In this document: piece after piece, positions 25,649 to 34,261 of the stretch
Position numbering within the stretch: the stretch's first letter is position 1
How the letters are laid out: each line of letters starts with the position of its first letter
Origin: RUG13409 sp045546135
Lineage (GTDB): Bacteria; Bacillota; Clostridia; Peptostreptococcales; Anaerovoracaceae
Assembly (NCBI GenBank): GCA_045546135.1
Contig: JAZQCD010000029.1
Location: forward strand, 47,635 to 111,634
Direction: 5' to 3'
DNA: 64,000 nt
Notes under the pieces: generated by a model
Database searches by the model: none
Told to the model about the DNA's origin: nothing
What the model saw: only the letters and a program-made list of their open reading frames with translations
Position numbers and translations under genes: made by a program

Positions 25649-27349
25649 TTAAATAAAGTCGTTGTAACTAAGGCCCAGTCTGTATACTCCGTAATAAGCA
25701 TCGTATATAGCTTTGACTTCAGGGTAGGCAGGACTCATATAATTGAACATCCAGCCTATGGTACCGCCGTATCCGTTATCGACTATGTATTGGGCTTTGA
25801 GAGCTGATGATCTTCCTTCTTCTACATAGAATTTTGCAAGGTATTGAACGCCGCTTCTAACGTAGGGCTGCTCTGCATAGTATTGACCTGTATATTCATC
25901 CCAGGACATAGTCATTCCTTCCCGGTCTCCCCATACGCCGTTCAGCGTAAGCCAAATGCTTCCTTCAAGATATCCGCCGCTCCAGTATGTATACCTTGTA
26001 TAGTCTGCTACTCCCATGAGTATCCTGCTATGAGGCGCAAGGCTTCCTATGTAATCAGTTCCTGCAATATAATAGGGTCTTGACATAGGAGAAAGAGAGG
26101 ACGAAATATCTTCGTTATATACCATTTCGCAAATGAAATCGCAGCATTGACCGAGTATGTCATATGGATATATGGTAGCGTTGTTCCAAACAGTACCGCA
26201 GTATGTGCAGACTGATGTGGTTATCCCAAGCTTATCAGCGTGTTTTCCAAGGGTCTGCATAAAAGAAATGAAATAGTTCCTGCTCGACTGGTCCATCTCC
26301 TCATAATCTATATTGATCCCATCGGCATCCAGGATGCAGGTATAGAAAAGGTATTTTGCTATGACTCCGTTTGCAGATGCTCTGTCTCTAAGCAGTGGAT
26401 CAATATAGTCGTAGGTGGCGCCCATGCTTGTGTTGAAGTTTTGAGCGCAAAGCCACCATTTATATCCTCTTGCCTTTGCTGATTGTATGAGGCCGTAATT
26501 AGCTACATTGACGCAGGGAGAATAAGCCGAACCACTATCATTTGCCCAAGGATAAAATGATATGTCTGCAAGTACGTCAAGCCCATCGATCTTGTCAGGA
26601 CAATATGAAAGGTCGCTCCACATGGCATTTATGGGACCGTCAAAGACATCTTTTTGTTTGAATCTCCTGCTGTAGGAATGAACTAAAGAGCTGTCGCTCA
26701 ATATATTTGCCTGACTTGCAGGAACAAAAAATGTATTACCTGCAGTGTCAGATACTCTCACTCTTTCAGTACCTATGCTTATGACATTTAGAAGCTGGTT
26801 TTCTTTAAGAGCGTCTGCTTTCTCATCGCCTGATTCTGAAATGAATGTATCTTCTGTCCCTGATGCAAGCATGAACTGCCCGCTGAAATCAGCGTAGGGC
26901 ACTATGTATACGGCTCCGTCTTTGTAAGTCCATTCGAGCCTTGCAAGACCGGCTATCTCGCCCAAAGAAACGTAATATCTGTAGGCAGTGTCATAATATG
27001 TATTGAAATAGTGAAGCCTTATCTCCACTATGCCGGCATTTCTTTTGATGAATTCAGTGGTCTCTTCGTCTCCGAAGACCACATCCTCATGACTTAAATC
27101 TATCTTTATATTGTCGCCAAAGGTCCATCCCGAAGTGTCACCATAAGTTCTTAAGGTATCTATGTCTATATAGACATTTCCAAGCTGTAGAGTGGCAGTT
27201 TGGGATATCCTGCTTCCGTTTACATAGATGTCACAACTTGTATAACCGGAATAGTAGGGGACCGTATCTCCATAGGAAAATACTGCTGCAAAGAAAAGAG
27301 CAGTAATAGTCAGCATTGTTAAAATGGATATACGCACAAGTTTATTCAT
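25649..27349 (-). CDS. Secreted GH18-like glycoside hydrolase
   Basis: 566 residues. Signal peptide (about 1-27). An N-terminal region (30-200) resembles copper-amine-oxidase-N-like stalk domains (IYVNGSRISQTATLQLGNVY as a pattern starting IYVNGSR). The catalytic TIM barrel spans about 235-560, with ADGINIDYEEM matching the GH18 DGxxxDxE signature; the last Glu is the predicted acid/base. It probably cleaves N-acetylglucosamine-containing polymers (cell wall or chitin-like). The promoter is a strong TTGACT/TATAAT with +1 about 2 nt from the ATG. Convergent with ispH-S1, divergent from rmuC. Confidence 0.82.
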   Translation of the reverse strand: MNKLVRISILTMLTITALFFAAVFSYGDTVPYYSGYTSCDIYVNGSRISQTATLQLGNVYIDIDTLRTYGDTSGWTFGDNIKIDLSHEDVVFGDEETTEFIKRNAGIVEIRLHYFNTYYDTAYRYYVSLGEIAGLARLEWTYKDGAVYIVPYADFSGQFMLASGTEDTFISESGDEKADALKENQLLNVISIGTERVRVSDTAGNTFFVPASQANILSDSSLVHSYSRRFKQKDVFDGPINAMWSDLSYCPDKIDGLDVLADISFYPWANDSGSAYSPCVNVANYGLIQSAKARGYKWWLCAQNFNTSMGATYDYIDPLLRDRASANGVIAKYLFYTCILDADGINIDYEEMDQSSRNYFISFMQTLGKHADKLGITTSVCTYCGTVWNNATIYPYDILGQCCDFICEMVYNEDISSSLSPMSRPYYIAGTDYIGSLAPHSRILMGVADYTRYTYWSGGYLEGSIWLTLNGVWGDREGMTMSWDEYTGQYYAEQPYVRSGVQYLAKFYVEEGRSSALKAQYIVDNGYGGTIGWMFNYMSPAYPEVKAIYDAYYGVYRLGLSYNDFI

Positions 27350-27357
27350 ACCTATAT

Positions 27358-27386
27358 ATTATATATTGTGGTAAAATGGTAGTCAA
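27358..27386 (-). promoter_or_regulatory. Promoter of GH18-like gene, near-leaderless
   Basis: Minus strand TTGACT (plus 27381-27386), 17-nt spacer, TATAAT (plus 27358-27363). Predicted +1 is about 27351, two nt before the ATG at 27349. It overlaps the divergent rmuC upstream region, where TAAAAT (27372-27377) is a possible -10. Confidence 0.7.
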
Positions 27387-27403
27387 ATGGAGAGGTATTG
27401 GAA

Positions 27404-28486
27404 ATGGAACAAACAAAGATGATGTACATCCTTCTTGGCGCCGTAGGAGCTCTTCTTGTTGCGGTGATAGTGATGCTTATATCACTTGTAAAGCTAAGGA
27501 ACAGCGTCAGAAGGAACACAAGAAAAAATGAACGCTCCCAGGAGATGATGCAGCAAAGCTTAAGGCAGGATATCCAAAATGTTCAGGATAATATGAGAGG
27601 CCTTCAGACGACCATGGCTCAGACCATGACTCAAAGCTATGCAAGTCTCAATCAGACTCTTGACAACAAGCTTCAGGGATCCTTTGACAGCATCAACAGC
27701 TACCTGCAGCTCATGAACAAAGATTTAGGTGAAATGAAGAGCGTTGCAAGCGGTATAGAGGATGTCAAGAAGGTCCTTACGAATGTAAAAAGCAGAGGCA
27801 TTCTCGGAGAGATACAGCTTGGTTCTATCTTAAGTGACATACTTTCAAAGACTCAGTACGAGGAAAATATCTCTACGGTCCCGGGTTCATCAGAAAGAGT
27901 AGAATTTGCTGTAAAGCTTCCGGGAACAGACCTTCCTGTTTATCTTCCTATAGATTCTAAATTTCCCGGAGATTCCTATGCTCATCTTCTCGATGCTTAT
28001 GATGCAGCCGATGAAGCAGAAGTAAAAAGCACAAGAAACATCCTTATGGGGCAGTTCAAAAAAGAAGCAAAGGATATTTCTTCAAAATATCTTAAAGTGC
28101 CGTATACTACGGAATTTGCTGTCATGTTCCTTCCTTTTGAAGGTCTATATGCAGAAGCTGTCAATATGGGTGCTGTTGAGATACTTCAAAGGGAATACAA
28201 TGTGGTCATAGCGGGTCCTTCCACCATGGCAGCCCTAATAAACAGCCTTCAGATGGGATTCAGGACTCTTGCTATCCAGGAGAATGCAGAAAAGGTCTGG
28301 AAGGTCCTTGGGAACGTCAAGAACGAATTCGCAAAGTTCGCAGATGTTTTGGAGGATACGCAGGATAAGCTTATGAAGGTCAATGAAGACCTTGATAAGC
28401 TCATAGGAGCTAGAACTAAAAAGATACAAAAGGCACTTACTGAGGTCGAGGTCTTAGAAGGCGCTGATCAAATAAGCATGTTTTGA
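27404..28486 (+). CDS. rmuC: DNA recombination protein RmuC
   Basis: 360 residues from the ATG at 27404, 7 nt after AGAGGT; a TTG two codons upstream is less well spaced. N-terminal membrane anchor (YILLGAVGALLVAVIVMLI), coiled coil (about 40-110), then the RmuC nuclease-like core with RGILGEIQLGSIL and LPIDSKFPGDSY. RmuC limits inversions at short inverted repeats. It is followed after 1 nt by the phosphoesterase gene. Confidence 0.92.
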   Translation: MEQTKMMYILLGAVGALLVAVIVMLISLVKLRNSVRRNTRKNERSQEMMQQSLRQDIQNVQDNMRGLQTTMAQTMTQSYASLNQTLDNKLQGSFDSINSYLQLMNKDLGEMKSVASGIEDVKKVLTNVKSRGILGEIQLGSILSDILSKTQYEENISTVPGSSERVEFAVKLPGTDLPVYLPIDSKFPGDSYAHLLDAYDAADEAEVKSTRNILMGQFKKEAKDISSKYLKVPYTTEFAVMFLPFEGLYAEAVNMGAVEILQREYNVVIAGPSTMAALINSLQMGFRTLAIQENAEKVWKVLGNVKNEFAKFADVLEDTQDKLMKVNEDLDKLIGARTKKIQKALTEVEVLEGADQISMF

Positions 28487-28487
28487 T

Positions 28488-29192
28488 ATGAGTTTATTCG
28501 CTATATCCGATCTGCATCTTTCGCTTGCAGAAACGGTAGACAAACCAATGGACAAATTCGGACCCGAGTGGTATGACCACGTGGAGCGTCTTCGCGTTGC
28601 CTGGACATCCTTTGTATCAGATAATGACACGGTCGTAGTGCCCGGCGATATATCCTGGGGCATAGATCTAGAAGAAGCAAGACCTGACCTTGCCTTCATA
28701 GACAGCCTTCCCGGTAAAAAAGTGCTCTTAAGAGGCAATCATGACTATTGGTGGACATCCATGAAAAAGATGAGGGGCCTCTTTGAAACCATAGATTTCA
28801 TTCAAAACGATTCCTATGTAGGTGAAGATTTTGTGATTTGCGGGACAAGAGGTTGGAACCTTCCGTGGAACATACCCAAGGAAATGACCAAAGAAGAGAA
28901 CGAAAAGATCTTTAGAAGAGAACTCCTTAGGATGGAGATGTCCCTTAAGTCTGCAGGACCTTTTAGAAGCGGTAAGAAGCTTATAGTTGCAATGCATTAC
29001 CCGCCTTTTGATCCTTCCCATAAGGGGACTCTTTTTACAGAAATGTTTGAGGCTTACGGGGTCGAACAGGTACTTTACGGTCATCTTCACGGGAAACACA
29101 GAGAAGAAGCTGTGGAAGGAAGGGTTGGAAAAATATTTTACACACTTGTTACACTTGATAAACTTGACGCAGTACCTCTAAAAATAATATAA
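28488..29192 (+). CDS. Calcineurin-like metallophosphoesterase
   Basis: 234 residues. All five metal motifs: SDLHLS (7-12), VVPGDISWG (about 49-57), LRGNHDYWW (about 81-89), AMHYPPF (about 167-173) and YGHLHG (about 198-203). Cytoplasmic; substrate (nucleotide or phosphoester) unknown. Co-transcribed with rmuC (stop to start 1 nt). Confidence 0.88.
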   Translation: MSLFAISDLHLSLAETVDKPMDKFGPEWYDHVERLRVAWTSFVSDNDTVVVPGDISWGIDLEEARPDLAFIDSLPGKKVLLRGNHDYWWTSMKKMRGLFETIDFIQNDSYVGEDFVICGTRGWNLPWNIPKEMTKEENEKIFRRELLRMEMSLKSAGPFRSGKKLIVAMHYPPFDPSHKGTLFTEMFEAYGVEQVLYGHLHGKHREEAVEGRVGKIFYTLVTLDKLDAVPLKII

Positions 29193-29193
29193 T
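29164..29193 (+). promoter_or_regulatory. Promoter of lipid kinase gene, near-leaderless
   Basis: TTGACG (29164-29169), 18-nt spacer, TATAAT (29188-29193), lying inside the 3' end of the phosphoesterase gene. Predicted +1 is about 29200, 3 nt before the ATG; no Shine-Dalgarno. Confidence 0.6.
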
Positions 29194-29202
29194 ACACGCA
29201 TT

Positions 29203-30126
29203 ATGAAACACATATTTATTATCAACCCGGCTGCAGGTACCGGGATGTCCGAATCCTCAATACTTCCTCAGGTGATCAAATTCATCAAGGAACACGGAGC
29301 GGACTTCGAGATCCATAGATCTCTTAACAAACAGGAAATAGGTACATATGTGAGAGCAAGAGCTTCAGCAGGAGTTCCTGTTCGTTTCTATGCTGTAGGC
29401 GGAGACGGCACTATCTGTGATGTCGTCAACGGCATGGCCGAATACGGCAATGCCGAACTTGCTGTGATCCCTTGCGGTTCAGGAAATGACTTTGTAAGGA
29501 ATTTCTCTCACAAAGAGAATTTCCTCAATATTCAAAATCTTGTGGACGGAGAGATCGAGCATATCGATGTGATCAAGTATAACGATTCCTATTGCATGAA
29601 TATGTACAATGTAGGAACTGACTGTGATATAAACGCATATTCTACAGAATTAAGAGCTCAAGGGAAGTATAAGGGCGCAATGTCTTATGCAGTGGCAGCT
29701 GTAAAGGTCCTGCCAAAGCACAAGACCTACGATCTTGAGTATACCGACGAGAACGGTGAACACCACAGAGAAGAGGTGCTCCTTGCATGTGTCGGAAACG
29801 GCAAGTACTGTGGAGGCGGTTTTAAGCCGTGCCCGAAAGCAAGTCTTGTAGATGGACTACTTGATGTTGGCATCGTCAGACCTCTTGAGGGAGCAAAACT
29901 CATGAAGATGCTTCTTAAGTATCACCAGGGAACTCACATCAAAGGGAAAGATGCAGAGAAGTACATAAGGTATATGCAGATGAGAGATTTCAGGCTCATC
30001 CCACATACAGAAGTCAATATGTGCGTAGACGGTGAAACAGAAAAATTCGTCGAAACATATTTCAAGGTGATACCAAGAGCTATCAAGTTCGTAGTACCAA
30101 AAGGATCTGTACTTCTGAGCAAATAA
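29203..30126 (+). CDS. Diacylglycerol/lipid kinase family protein
   Basis: 307 residues. IINPAAGTG at the N-terminus and the nucleotide motif VGGDGTICDVVNG (about 65-77), followed by IPCGSGNDFVRN, as in DgkB/YegS/BmrU lipid kinases. Likely returns diacylglycerol to phosphatidate or phosphorylates a related lipid at the membrane. It has its own promoter and lacks a Shine-Dalgarno. Confidence 0.88.
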   Translation: MKHIFIINPAAGTGMSESSILPQVIKFIKEHGADFEIHRSLNKQEIGTYVRARASAGVPVRFYAVGGDGTICDVVNGMAEYGNAELAVIPCGSGNDFVRNFSHKENFLNIQNLVDGEIEHIDVIKYNDSYCMNMYNVGTDCDINAYSTELRAQGKYKGAMSYAVAAVKVLPKHKTYDLEYTDENGEHHREEVLLACVGNGKYCGGGFKPCPKASLVDGLLDVGIVRPLEGAKLMKMLLKYHQGTHIKGKDAEKYIRYMQMRDFRLIPHTEVNMCVDGETEKFVETYFKVIPRAIKFVVPKGSVLLSK

Positions 30127-30183
30127 AAAAGACACTTAGGCATCCGCAGAGTTTCAGTGACTCTGCGGAAATGCTGTGTATAT

Positions 30184-30272
30184 GGAGATGTATCGAAGCG
30201 GCCATAACGGGGCGGTCTCGAAAACCGTTGGGCGGAAACGCCACGTGGGTTCGAATCCCACCATCTCCGCCA
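30184..30272 (+). tRNA. tRNA-Ser (anticodon CGA)
   Basis: Acceptor stem GGAGATG / CATCTCC, discriminator G and encoded CCA (ends 30272). Anticodon stem GCGGT / ACCGT around loop CTCGAAA gives CGA, reading UCG. A long class II variable arm (GGGCG GAAA CGCC) and T-arm GTGGG TTCGAAT CCCAC confirm serine. A terminator follows directly. Confidence 0.95.
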
Positions 30273-30450
30273 ATCAAACCCCCTGTAAGGGGGTTTTTGA
30301 TTGGCGGTAATATAGAAGGGATTCGAACCCACGCGTGGTTCACGTGAAGACGAGCCGAAGGCGATGTCTGAACGATCCCACCATCTCCGCCAATAAAAAT
30401 CCCCAAAGAGGGGATTTTTTATTGGCGGTAATATTGAAGGGATCGCTCCT
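30256..30450 (+). repeat. Tandem tRNA-tail repeat after tRNA-Ser
   Basis: The 19-nt tRNA 3' sequence TCCCACCATCTCCGCCAAT (30256-30274) recurs exactly 120 nt later (30376-30394). Each copy leads into a long inverted repeat with a T-rich terminator core (30267-30307 and 30387-30428), then the shared TTGGCGGTAATATnGAAGGGAT (30301-30322 and 30422-30443). 30314-30335 also carries an inverted copy of the T-arm (GGGATTCGAACCCAC). The rest of 30444-30604 holds no gene; GGAGGT lies before the 30605 start. Confidence 0.75.
30267..30307 (+). terminator. Terminator hairpin that incorporates the tRNA 3' end
   Basis: CCCCC TGTAA GGGGG TTTTT, extended outward by an inverted repeat of the tRNA tail (CCGCCAATCAAA with TTTGATTGGCGG). 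The outer pairing would include the tRNA CCA end. Confidence 0.85.
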
Positions 30451-30604
30451 TAGGCGTCTATCGCCGCCTGTTCGCGTGATCCCACGCGTGGTTCATTCTT
30501 TACTTTTTATTGATATTTTCACATTTTACTGATAAATTATTATATAAGGCGAAATTCGTGGACTTTTGCCGAAATCACAATAGGGGTCCTTTGGAGGTCT
30601 TTTA

Positions 30605-33600
30605 ATGCCTGTACAAGAAAATATTAAAAAGAAGGCAAACAAATACTTTTTCGCTAAGGTAGCAGTCAACGTATTCCTCATGATATTCGGGGCCGTGCTC
30701 ATAACAATGTTTTTGACAAAGATGCAGCACGATACAGCTCTATTTAAGCAAAAAGAAAATAATGTAAAAGCTCTGACCGATGCCGTTGCCATCCTTGAGA
30801 TGAATGATAACGACGCTCAGGAACTCTCGGATGTTTTTCACGATGGAAATCAGGATATGCTTGACGATCTTTCGGCACTTTTCAGCAGCGGTCTTTTTGA
30901 GTCCCTTACAAATGCCGATAACAAAACAAGATCGGAAGTCTTTCTTGATATGGTGAACAGATCCGGTGTCAATTATCTTTTCATAATGTCGAGCGACGGA
31001 ACGGTTGCGATCTCTCCATATGAGGAGCTTTTCGGAAGAAATCTTGTAGAACTTGGTATTCTGTCTCAGAATAATTTGATTTTGCTCAATAACGGAACAA
31101 AGAAAAGCAATGGTTCCATCACGCCTGCGCTTGAGGATAACGACTACGGATATTTCTATTTCTATTCCATGCCATATACATTCAGGGGCATCACATATAC
31201 GCTGGTGCTTGGAGCGAATGCTGAAGCCCTTGATGTGCAGATAGAATCTCTTAAAGATATATCCATCGTCCTAAGCAGAGCTTCTGTGGGCAATGAAGGC
31301 TTTATGTTTGCAGTAAACACTACAGACTCTACATTCCTCTATTATGATAATAACGGGGAGATCCTGACAGGACAGAATGCTCTTGAAGCAGGTCTTTCAA
31401 AAGAAGCCCTCAAAGACGGTTATTCGGGCATCGAGACTATCAACGGCGTGAAGTATTACTGCGTTTCAAAGAATTACGGCAGGAGTACTGTCATATGCGC
31501 AGTTGCGGATACCGATAATATTTACGAAAGCGACAGGTATGTCATCTTCTGGTCCGTTACAGGATTTGTCCTTGTTATGATCCTTTGCCTCGCATATGCG
31601 GTCATAGTAAGAAATGATTTCGTAAGAAGAGAAGTCGAGACTGAAAAGAAGATAAAGAGGACAAAAAAGGGAAATGTGATCATATTTGATGTCTCCATCT
31701 TTAAGAAGGTCTTTCCTCTTATGATGGCAGGAGTACTTTTGATATTCGGCATTTCCTTCTATACGCAGACTCTGCTTGAGATATCAGAAGGTCTTGAGCA
31801 GTCAGAACTGGCTCTTGATGAGATCACTGTTCGATATCAGGAGAGTCTGAACAACCGAGATACCATTAGGAACTATTACGATAATAGGTTCCTTGCTAAG
31901 GCAAAACTCATTTCATATCTTATTGAGGAAGATCCTTCTGTTTTAAATGAGAAATCTGATAAGTATCATTCATATTACGATGAGAACGGTATAAAGCACT
32001 TTATTTTGGATGATGAGGGCAATTTACTCAAATCGATCTCTTCATCGGAAAGACTTAAGGAACTCTGCCTTAATAACGATATAGAGTCCATATACATCTA
32101 TGATGAAGACGGTCACACCATAGCTACAAGTACTTCCAATTGGTTCTTTACGGTGAGCCATGATCCTGAAAGTCAGTCGTATGCATTTCTCGATATAATA
32201 GACGGGAAAAAGGAAGAATATGTACAAGAAACCATGGTGAATGACATCGGAGAAAGCGGTCAGTACATCGGAGTTGCTTTTACATATTTCACAAGGAAGG
32301 ATGAGAACGGAGATACGGAATATGTATCCAGGTTCATTTATGATGACCCAACAAAGGACAACAGCGATGTTACAGCTCATAGGGCCATGCTTCAAATAGG
32401 TCTTCAGGGCGAGCTAACTGATAGGATTCTGTCTTCAACTGATGTGGAATACGTTCTTTCGACAAATCTTCTAAGCTCCGGATTCATTGTGCTGTTTGAT
32501 AATTCAGAAGACCATATATGCCTTTATTCGCCGTTTGAAGCAAGGATAGGCATGAAGGCATTAGATATGGGTCTGACTTCTACTGCTTTCACAGGAAGTG
32601 ATTATTATGGGTTTACCAGGGTGAACGGAGTTTCATATTTCCAGTTCTTCCGTTACGGAGACGGTTACTTTATTGCCACGGCCGTTCCCAGAAGCGAGAT
32701 GTATCAGTCAAGATCCATCATAGCTTTGATAACATCTGTAGCAAGTCTTCTTCTCATATTGATCCTGTCACTTACGATCACGCTTACGACAGAAGAAGAG
32801 GAAATGCTCTATGCCAGTATGAGTGAGTCTGCAGAAGCAAACACCTTTGATAATACCATATTCAATATAATCCTGCCTTCAGGTAATACCGTATCTACAG
32901 TTAAGGCAGCAGCTCGCTGGGATAACAGGAGCATCCCGTGGAGAGAAAAGAGTCCCGAGCAAAAGCTTATAGCGATGGTAAGCTTCATAATAGGTTTGAT
33001 GGTATTTTATGTGGTACTTGCAGTTCTTGGCGCTAATACCTTCTTTAAGGAGGGATCTATCATTCAATATATACTGAGCCGCAACTGGGACAGAGGCGCC
33101 AATATATTTGCATTTAGCGGAAGCGCCCTCGTCATAATCTTTGTAGCCATAGCAGAGGCTATACTCAGGTTTCCTGTAAGGCTCATAACTTCGCTTCTTG
33201 GAGCAAGAGGGGAAACAGTAGGACATCTCTTCTTATCCATAGTAAAATACGGCGGAGCTATCGCTGCCATATTCTACTGCCTGTTCCTGTTTGGAGTCGA
33301 TTCTACAAGCCTTCTCGCCAGCGCAGGAGTCCTGTCACTGGTCATAGGTCTTGGCGCACAGAGCCTTATCAAAGATATCATCGCAGGTATATTCATAGTA
33401 TTTGAAGGAGAGTTCAGAGTCGGCGACATAGTCACTATAGGGACCTTTAGAGGTACTGTAATGGATATAGGACTTCGCACTACAAAGATCGAAGGCGCCG
33501 ACGGTAACATAAAGATATTCAATAACTCAGAGATCACAGGAGTCCTGAACATGACTAAGGAAGCATCTCTTGCATTTATAAATGTCAGCATAGAATATGG

Positions 33601-33946
33601 GCAGGATATCGACTATGTGGAGGCGGTCCTCAACCGTGAACTTCCTCGCCTTATCGAGAAGAATGCCAAGGTCATCGATCCACCTAAGTATGTAGGCATT
33701 ACAAAACTTGGCGAGAGCGGAGTTGAACTTGGTATAATGACTAGATGCAATGAGGCGGATATCAAGGGTGTCATCAGGTTCCTTAACAGGGAAGTACTTA
33801 AGATATTCTATGACAATGATATCAACGTACCGTTCCCGAATGTGACTGTATCGAACCTTGATACATCAAAAAGAAAGACGATGAAAGATTTCGTTCACAC
33901 ACCTGAGATAGGAGGAGAGGAGTTCGGTGAGGTAGATCCGGGCTGA
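30605..33946 (+). CDS. Giant MscS-family mechanosensitive channel with two Cache-like ectodomains
   Basis: 1113 residues, about four times a minimal MscS. TM near 20-40, an extracytoplasmic Cache-like domain (about 60-300), TMs at about 308-332 and 362-390, a second Cache-like domain (about 400-695), TM about 702-728, then the MscS module: two helices (about 790-860) and the pore helix region SAGVLSLVIGLGAQSLIKD (about 905) with IFIVFEGEFRVGD and the cytoplasmic beta/alpha vestibule to about 1085. Cache domains usually sense small ligands, so ligand-modulated gating is possible (inference). RBS GGAGGT. Stands alone after the tRNA region. Confidence 0.88.
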   Translation: MPVQENIKKKANKYFFAKVAVNVFLMIFGAVLITMFLTKMQHDTALFKQKENNVKALTDAVAILEMNDNDAQELSDVFHDGNQDMLDDLSALFSSGLFESLTNADNKTRSEVFLDMVNRSGVNYLFIMSSDGTVAISPYEELFGRNLVELGILSQNNLILLNNGTKKSNGSITPALEDNDYGYFYFYSMPYTFRGITYTLVLGANAEALDVQIESLKDISIVLSRASVGNEGFMFAVNTTDSTFLYYDNNGEILTGQNALEAGLSKEALKDGYSGIETINGVKYYCVSKNYGRSTVICAVADTDNIYESDRYVIFWSVTGFVLVMILCLAYAVIVRNDFVRREVETEKKIKRTKKGNVIIFDVSIFKKVFPLMMAGVLLIFGISFYTQTLLEISEGLEQSELALDEITVRYQESLNNRDTIRNYYDNRFLAKAKLISYLIEEDPSVLNEKSDKYHSYYDENGIKHFILDDEGNLLKSISSSERLKELCLNNDIESIYIYDEDGHTIATSTSNWFFTVSHDPESQSYAFLDIIDGKKEEYVQETMVNDIGESGQYIGVAFTYFTRKDENGDTEYVSRFIYDDPTKDNSDVTAHRAMLQIGLQGELTDRILSSTDVEYVLSTNLLSSGFIVLFDNSEDHICLYSPFEARIGMKALDMGLTSTAFTGSDYYGFTRVNGVSYFQFFRYGDGYFIATAVPRSEMYQSRSIIALITSVASLLLILILSLTITLTTEEEEMLYASMSESAEANTFDNTIFNIILPSGNTVSTVKAAARWDNRSIPWREKSPEQKLIAMVSFIIGLMVFYVVLAVLGANTFFKEGSIIQYILSRNWDRGANIFAFSGSALVIIFVAIAEAILRFPVRLITSLLGARGETVGHLFLSIVKYGGAIAAIFYCLFLFGVDSTSLLASAGVLSLVIGLGAQSLIKDIIAGIFIVFEGEFRVGDIVTIGTFRGTVMDIGLRTTKIEGADGNIKIFNNSEITGVLNMTKEASLAFINVSIEYGQDIDYVEAVLNRELPRLIEKNAKVIDPPKYVGITKLGESGVELGIMTRCNEADIKGVIRFLNREVLKIFYDNDINVPFPNVTVSNLDTSKRKTMKDFVHTPEIGGEEFGEVDPG

Positions 33947-34006
33947 TATTAGTTGCAGTTTACACTAAATCGGTAAATTTTTTATACTCAAGCAACAAAA
34001 AAACAG

Positions 34007-34035
34007 TTGACAGAAACTATCACGGTTGCTACAAT
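34007..34035 (+). promoter_or_regulatory. Consensus promoter of the met leader/operon
   Basis: TTGACA (34007-34012), 17-nt spacer, TACAAT (34030-34035); predicted +1 about 34042, followed by the leader-peptide ribosome site GGAAAGGAG (34051-34059). Confidence 0.85.
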
Positions 34036-34066
34036 ATTGGAAAATACAGAGGAAAGGAGTCTTTTC

Positions 34067-34165
34067 ATGAAGGGAAGCATATTCACAGCAAGAATGATGA
34101 TGGATATGAGCATGGCTATGCCCATGCACCTTAGTGTGCCTGCTTCCGAAAAGATCACCTTGTAG
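34067..34165 (+). CDS. Methionine-rich leader peptide (32 residues)
   Basis: Short ORF with an excellent Shine-Dalgarno 7 nt upstream of ATG. Eight of 32 codons are ATG, seven of them packed between 34094 and 34126 (RMMMDMSMAMPMH). It directly precedes a terminator and the metQNI genes. The final codons (34143-34153, CTTCCGAAAAG) are exactly complementary to the terminator arm/loop at 34200-34210. This is the arrangement of a transcription-attenuation leader peptide sensing charged Met-tRNA. The alternative, a functional Met-rich (for example metal-binding) peptide, does not explain the RNA pairing. Confidence 0.75.
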   Translation: MKGSIFTARMMMDMSMAMPMHLSVPASEKITL

Positions 34166-34224
34166 TATTTGACCATATTACGTTTTTACATGTGCGGGAC
34201 TTTTCGGAAGTCCCGCACTTTTTT
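34143..34224 (+). promoter_or_regulatory. Predicted met attenuator (antiterminator and terminator)
   Basis: Terminator: perfect 11-bp stem GTGCGGGACTT / AAGTCCCGCAC (34192-34218), loop TTCGG, six T (34219-34224). Competing pair: CTTCCGAAAAG (34143-34153) with CTTTTCGGAAG (34200-34210), 11 bp, which disrupts the terminator arm. A ribosome stalled on the Met codons (last at 34124) leaves 34143-34153 free, whereas one reaching the stop at 34163 masks it. No SAM riboswitch or T-box features were seen in the leader. Confidence 0.7.
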
Positions 34225-34261
34225 ATGTCGTTTATCATTTAAGTTAAAAGGAGAATAGAAA

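Noticed and set aside
30083..30406. Minus-strand ORF of 107 codons over the tRNA region (GGDGGIRTH motif)
   Set aside because: This motif is a well-known spurious translation of tRNA-Ser antisense sequence; the stretch is explained by the tRNA and its repeats.
33988..34176. Minus-strand hydrophobic ORF of 62 codons opposite the met leader
   Set aside because: It is the antisense of the Met-rich leader peptide (CAT codons give the repeated hydrophobic residues); no Shine-Dalgarno or promoter on that strand.
34036..34261. SAM riboswitch or T-box upstream of metQ
   Set aside because: The 150-nt leader is filled by the short ORF and terminator; no SAM-I core, no T-box (TGGNACC-like) sequence or specifier stem was visible.
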